Assembly (NCBI RefSeq): GCF_000062885.1
Contig: NC_009142.1
Span: 3,523,584 to 3,587,583, forward strand
From: Saccharopolyspora erythraea NRRL 2338
GTDB taxonomy: Bacteria > Actinomycetota > Actinomycetes > Mycobacteriales > Pseudonocardiaceae
Length of the DNA: 64,000 nucleotides
Direction: 5' to 3'
The translations under genes and the position numbers were made by a program. Positions within the stretch are counted from its first letter, which is position 1. Every line of letters starts with the position of its first letter. This document shows positions 61,325-64,000 of this stretch, one piece after another. Under the pieces are notes generated by a model, which made no database searches, was not told the origin of the DNA, and saw nothing but the letters and a program-made list of their open reading frames with translations.

Positions 61325-63052
61325 GTGACCGCCGGGAAGCCGGTGCGGATCGGCAACGCGTCCGGGTTCTACGGCGACCGCTTCTCCGCCGTGCGGGAGA
61401 TGCTGACCGGCGGGCCGCTCGACGTGCTCACGGGCGACTACCTCGCCGAGCTGACGATGCTGATTCTCGGCCGCGACCGGATGAAGGACCCGGACCGGGG
61501 CTATGCCAGGACTTTCCTGCGCCAGATGGAGGACGGTCTCGGCCTGGCGCTGGAGTGCGGAGTCAAGGTCGTGGTCAACGCCGGTGGGCTCAACCCGCGC
61601 GGGCTGCGCGCGGCGCTGGTGGAGCTGGCGTCGCGGTTGGGGCTGGACCTCGCGGTCGCCCACGTCGAAGGTGACGACCTGCTCGATCGCGCCGGCGAGC
61701 TCGGTTTCGGCGAGCCGCTGACCGCCAACGCCTACCTCGGGGCGTGGGGCATCGCCGAGTGCCTGCGGGGCGGGGCCGACGTCGTGGTCACCGGCCGGGT
61801 CACCGACGCGTCGCTGCTGGTCGGTGCGGCCGCCGCGCACCACGGATGGGGCCGGGAGGACTACGACGCGCTCGCGGGCGCGGTCGTCGCAGGCCACGTC
61901 CTCGAGTGCGGCGCGCAGGCCACCGGCGGCAACTACTCCTTCTTCACCGAGCTCACCCGTGACGGCCACGACCTCTCCAGACCGGGTTTCCCGATCGCCG
62001 AGGTCCACGCCGACGGCACCAGCGTCGTCACCAAGCACGAGGGCACGGGCGGCGCGGTCACGGTGGGCACGGTCACCGCGCAACTGCTCTACGAGATCGC
62101 GGGCGCCCGTTACCCGGGGCCCGACGTCACGACCCGCTTCGACTCGGTCGAGCTGGAACAGGTCGGGCCCGACCGGGTCCGCGTCAGCGGGGCGACGGGG
62201 GAGCCGCCGCCACCGCAGCTCAAGGTGTCGCTCAACCGGCTCGGCGGGTTCCACAACCAGGTCGAGTTCGTGCTGACCGGGCTCGACGTGGCGGAGAAGG
62301 CCGCGCTGGCGCGCGCCCAGCTCGACGCCGCGCTCGCCGTGAAGCCGCCCGCCGAGGTGCGCTGGACGCTGGCGCGCACCGAGAACGCCGACGCGGGCGT
62401 GCAGGAGGAGGCCAGCGCCCTGCTCCGCTGCTCGGTGAAGGACCCCGATCCGAAGGTCGCCGGGCGGGCGTTCAGCGGTGCCGCGGTGGAGCTGGCGCTG
62501 GCCAGCTATCCCGGCTTCCACGTCACAGTCCCGCCGTCCGACGCCGCGCCATACGGCGTGTTCACCGCGTCCTATGTGGACGCGAAACAGGTACCTCACG
62601 TCGCGGTGCTGTCGTCCGGCGAGCAGGTCGCGATCGCGCCTCCATCGGAATTCCGGGAACTGGAGCCGGTTTTCGGCCCCGTTCTGCCCGAGCCGTTGCC
62701 CGACCCGCTGCCCGACGGCCCTACCCGCGATGCGCCGCTCGGCCGGATTGCCGGTGCACGCAGCGGGGACAAGGGCGGTGACGCCAACATCGGAGTGTGG
62801 GTCCGCAGCGACCAGGCGTGGCGGTGGCTGGCGCACGCGCTGACCGTCGACGAACTGCGCCGTCTGCTCCCGGAGACCGCTGACCTGCCGGTCCGGCGGC
62901 ACGTGTTCCCGAATCTGCGCGCGGTCAACTTCGTGGTGGAAGGGCTGCTGGGCGAAGGGGTCGCGGCACGGGCGCGGTTCGACCCGCAGGCCAAAGCGGT
63001 CGGTGAATGGCTGCGCGGACGAGCAGTGGAGATCCCGGAGGTGTTGCTGTGA
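61325..63052 (+). CDS. AtuA-family protein (DUF1446), acyclic terpene/branched acyl catabolism
   Basis: 575 aa from GTG 61325. The start VRIGNASGFYGDRFSAVREML, then GGLNPRG, VTGRVTDASL, ATGGNYSFF and the C-terminal AGARSGDKGGDANIGVWVR, match the AtuA family across its length, including the short C-terminal domain often encoded apart. AtuA belongs to geraniol/citronellol and leucine-type degradation loci in pseudomonads, with an unknown reaction. The acyl-CoA carboxylase gene that follows fits that context. Confidence 0.9.
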   Translation: MTAGKPVRIGNASGFYGDRFSAVREMLTGGPLDVLTGDYLAELTMLILGRDRMKDPDRGYARTFLRQMEDGLGLALECGVKVVVNAGGLNPRGLRAALVELASRLGLDLAVAHVEGDDLLDRAGELGFGEPLTANAYLGAWGIAECLRGGADVVVTGRVTDASLLVGAAAAHHGWGREDYDALAGAVVAGHVLECGAQATGGNYSFFTELTRDGHDLSRPGFPIAEVHADGTSVVTKHEGTGGAVTVGTVTAQLLYEIAGARYPGPDVTTRFDSVELEQVGPDRVRVSGATGEPPPPQLKVSLNRLGGFHNQVEFVLTGLDVAEKAALARAQLDAALAVKPPAEVRWTLARTENADAGVQEEASALLRCSVKDPDPKVAGRAFSGAAVELALASYPGFHVTVPPSDAAPYGVFTASYVDAKQVPHVAVLSSGEQVAIAPPSEFRELEPVFGPVLPEPLPDPLPDGPTRDAPLGRIAGARSGDKGGDANIGVWVRSDQAWRWLAHALTVDELRRLLPETADLPVRRHVFPNLRAVNFVVEGLLGEGVAARARFDPQAKAVGEWLRGRAVEIPEVLL

Positions 63053-63150
63053 TCGGTCGAGCGAGCAGCGCGGGCGTTGCCGCGCCCACCGCCGACCAGC
63101 GCGGCCGGTTCGGCCGGACCGCGGCGAATCAGGCGGGGGAGAGGGCATGA
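63049..63150 (+). CDS. Possible 33-aa small protein between AtuA and carboxylase genes
   Basis: GTG 63049 overlaps the AtuA stop (GTGA), GGAGGT lies about 5 nt upstream, and the stop TGA overlaps the carboxylase ATG (ATGA). The peptide starts VIGRASSAGVAAPTADQRG and is rich in Ala, Gly and Arg. Exact coupling at both ends is suggestive, but the composition is what chance would give in this sequence. Confidence 0.3.
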   Translation: MIGRASSAGVAAPTADQRGRFGRTAANQAGERA

Positions 63151-64000
63151 CGGCGCTGAAGTCGCAAGTGGACACCACCGGCGAGGCGTTCCTCGCCAAC
63201 CGCGCCGCGATGCGGGAAAAGCTCGACGAGCTGGCCGCAGAGCACGCCAAGGCGGTGGCCGGCGGCGGACCCAAGTACACCGAACGCCACCACAAGCGCG
63301 GCAAGCTGCTGGTGCGCGAGCGCATCGAGGCGCTGCTCGACGAGGACGCGCCGTTCCTGGAGCTCTCGCCGCTGGCGGCGTGGGGCTCGGACTACCAGGT
63401 CGGCGGCAGCGTCGTCACGGGCATCGGCGTGGTCGAAGGCGTCGAGTGCGTGATCACCGGAAACGATCCGACGGTGCGCGGCGGCGCGAGCAACCCGTGG
63501 ACGCTCAAGAAGGTCCTGCGGGCGCACGAGATCGCGATGAGCAACCGGCTGCCGCTGATCAACCTGGTCGAGTCCGGTGGCGCGGACCTGCCGTCGCAGA
63601 AGGAGATCTTCATCCCCGGCGGCCGGATCTTCCGCGACCTCACCAGGCTCTCGGCGGCGGGGATCCCGACGATCTCGCTGGTGTTCGGCAACTCCACCGC
63701 GGGTGGCGCCTACGTACCGGGCATGTCCGACCACGTCGTGATGGTCGCCGAGCAGGCCAAGGTGTTCCTCGGCGGCCCGCCGCTGGTGAAGATGGCCACC
63801 GGCGAGGAGTCCGACGACGAGTCGCTCGGCGGCGCGAGGATGCACGCGGGCACCTCAGGGCTGGCCGACCACTACGCCGCCGACGAGCTGGACGCGCTGC
63901 GCATCGGCCGCCGCATCGTCGCCCGCCTCAACTGGACCAAGAAGGGGCCCGCGCCGAGGCACCGGGTGCAGGCGCCGCGGTTCGACGAGGACGACCTGCT
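63147..64000 (+). CDS. Acyl-CoA carboxylase carboxyltransferase subunit, 5' part (cut by window edge)
   Basis: At least 284 aa, running off the window. The crotonase-like carboxyltransferase domain is clear: RHHKRGKLLVRERIEALLDE, VITGNDPTVRGGASNPWTLK, LINLVESGGADLPSQ, GNSTAGGAYVPGMSD and LGGARMHAGTSG. These resemble methylcrotonyl- or geranyl-CoA carboxylase beta subunits (AtuC/LiuB) rather than propionyl-CoA ones. It would carry carboxyl groups from a biotinylated alpha subunit, probably encoded just beyond the edge. Confidence 0.93.
   Translation, partial: MTALKSQVDTTGEAFLANRAAMREKLDELAAEHAKAVAGGGPKYTERHHKRGKLLVRERIEALLDEDAPFLELSPLAAWGSDYQVGGSVVTGIGVVEGVECVITGNDPTVRGGASNPWTLKKVLRAHEIAMSNRLPLINLVESGGADLPSQKEIFIPGGRIFRDLTRLSAAGIPTISLVFGNSTAGGAYVPGMSDHVVMVAEQAKVFLGGPPLVKMATGEESDDESLGGARMHAGTSGLADHYAADELDALRIGRRIVARLNWTKKGPAPRHRVQAPRFDEDDL

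Noticed and set aside
60842-63325. Leftward 827-codon frame opposite AtuA
   Set aside because: Shadow of the AtuA and carboxylase genes; no recognisable domain.

Overview
The window reads as the chromosome of a high-GC actinomycete. The EF-hand gene at 17458-17991 matches, as far as I can recall, calerythrin of Saccharopolyspora erythraea essentially residue for residue, so S. erythraea or a very close relative is the likely source. Genes are dense and GC3-rich. GTG and TTG starts are common, and ATGA/GTGA stop-start overlaps mark the operons. I saw no tRNA, rRNA, CRISPR array or intact insertion sequence.

Layout. 1-19.7 kb is housekeeping and cell-surface material: the 5' part of a cytochrome P450 (cut by the window edge), a frameshifted small membrane protein, a membrane Ser/Thr kinase, a MacB/FtsX-type ABC exporter, a DUF574-type methyltransferase, a HutC-type repressor with an amino-acid permease and a TGTA-N2-TACA operator, a frameshifted isocitrate/isopropylmalate-type dehydrogenase, a frameshifted Nudix gene, surface proteins, a nucleotide-sugar dehydrogenase, calerythrin and an MFS exporter. 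19.8-36.6 kb is a divergent pair of tightly overlapping operons. The leftward one encodes two Gfo/Idh/MocA dehydrogenases, a TIM-barrel sugar isomerase, an M20 peptidase, an Ldh2-family reductase and a small unknown protein. The rightward one encodes two DegT aminotransferases, a UbiA-type prenyltransferase, an FAD amine-oxidase-like enzyme, two acyl-AMP ligases, a methyltransferase and a tandem CaiB/BaiF CoA transferase. It has the gene content of a biosynthetic cluster for an aminated, prenylated, CoA-activated metabolite, but has no PKS or NRPS core, and I recognise no known pathway.

36.6-41.5 kb holds a voltage-gated cation channel with an unusual filter, a YrdC/YciO protein, a siderophore-reductase/methyltransferase fusion and a divergent TetR regulator. 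41.5-50.2 kb is a six-gene operon led by a 1315-aa enzyme with the architecture of epsilon-poly-lysine synthetase (A, PCP, then membrane segments alternating with three hexapeptide-like domains). It is followed by a PPTase-like protein lacking catalytic residues, a BPL_N/GATase-like protein, a lipoprotein M1 peptidase with an acidic Gly repeat, a dimethylarginine-hydrolase-like enzyme and a DUF418 membrane protein. This looks like a system for making, exporting and trimming a homopoly(amino acid), and it is the most interesting locus here.

50.3-55.9 kb is a nucleoside-salvage divergon (MFS and adenosine deaminase leftward; GntR, nucleoside hydrolase and ribokinase rightward) with two TGTCnGACA palindromes in the shared promoter. 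55.9-64 kb carries a lipoprotein acid phosphatase, two small membrane proteins, a repeat-rich gene-free stretch, a GarA-like FHA protein, a secreted TAP-type peptidase, and the start of an AtuA/acyl-CoA carboxylase operon cut by the right edge.
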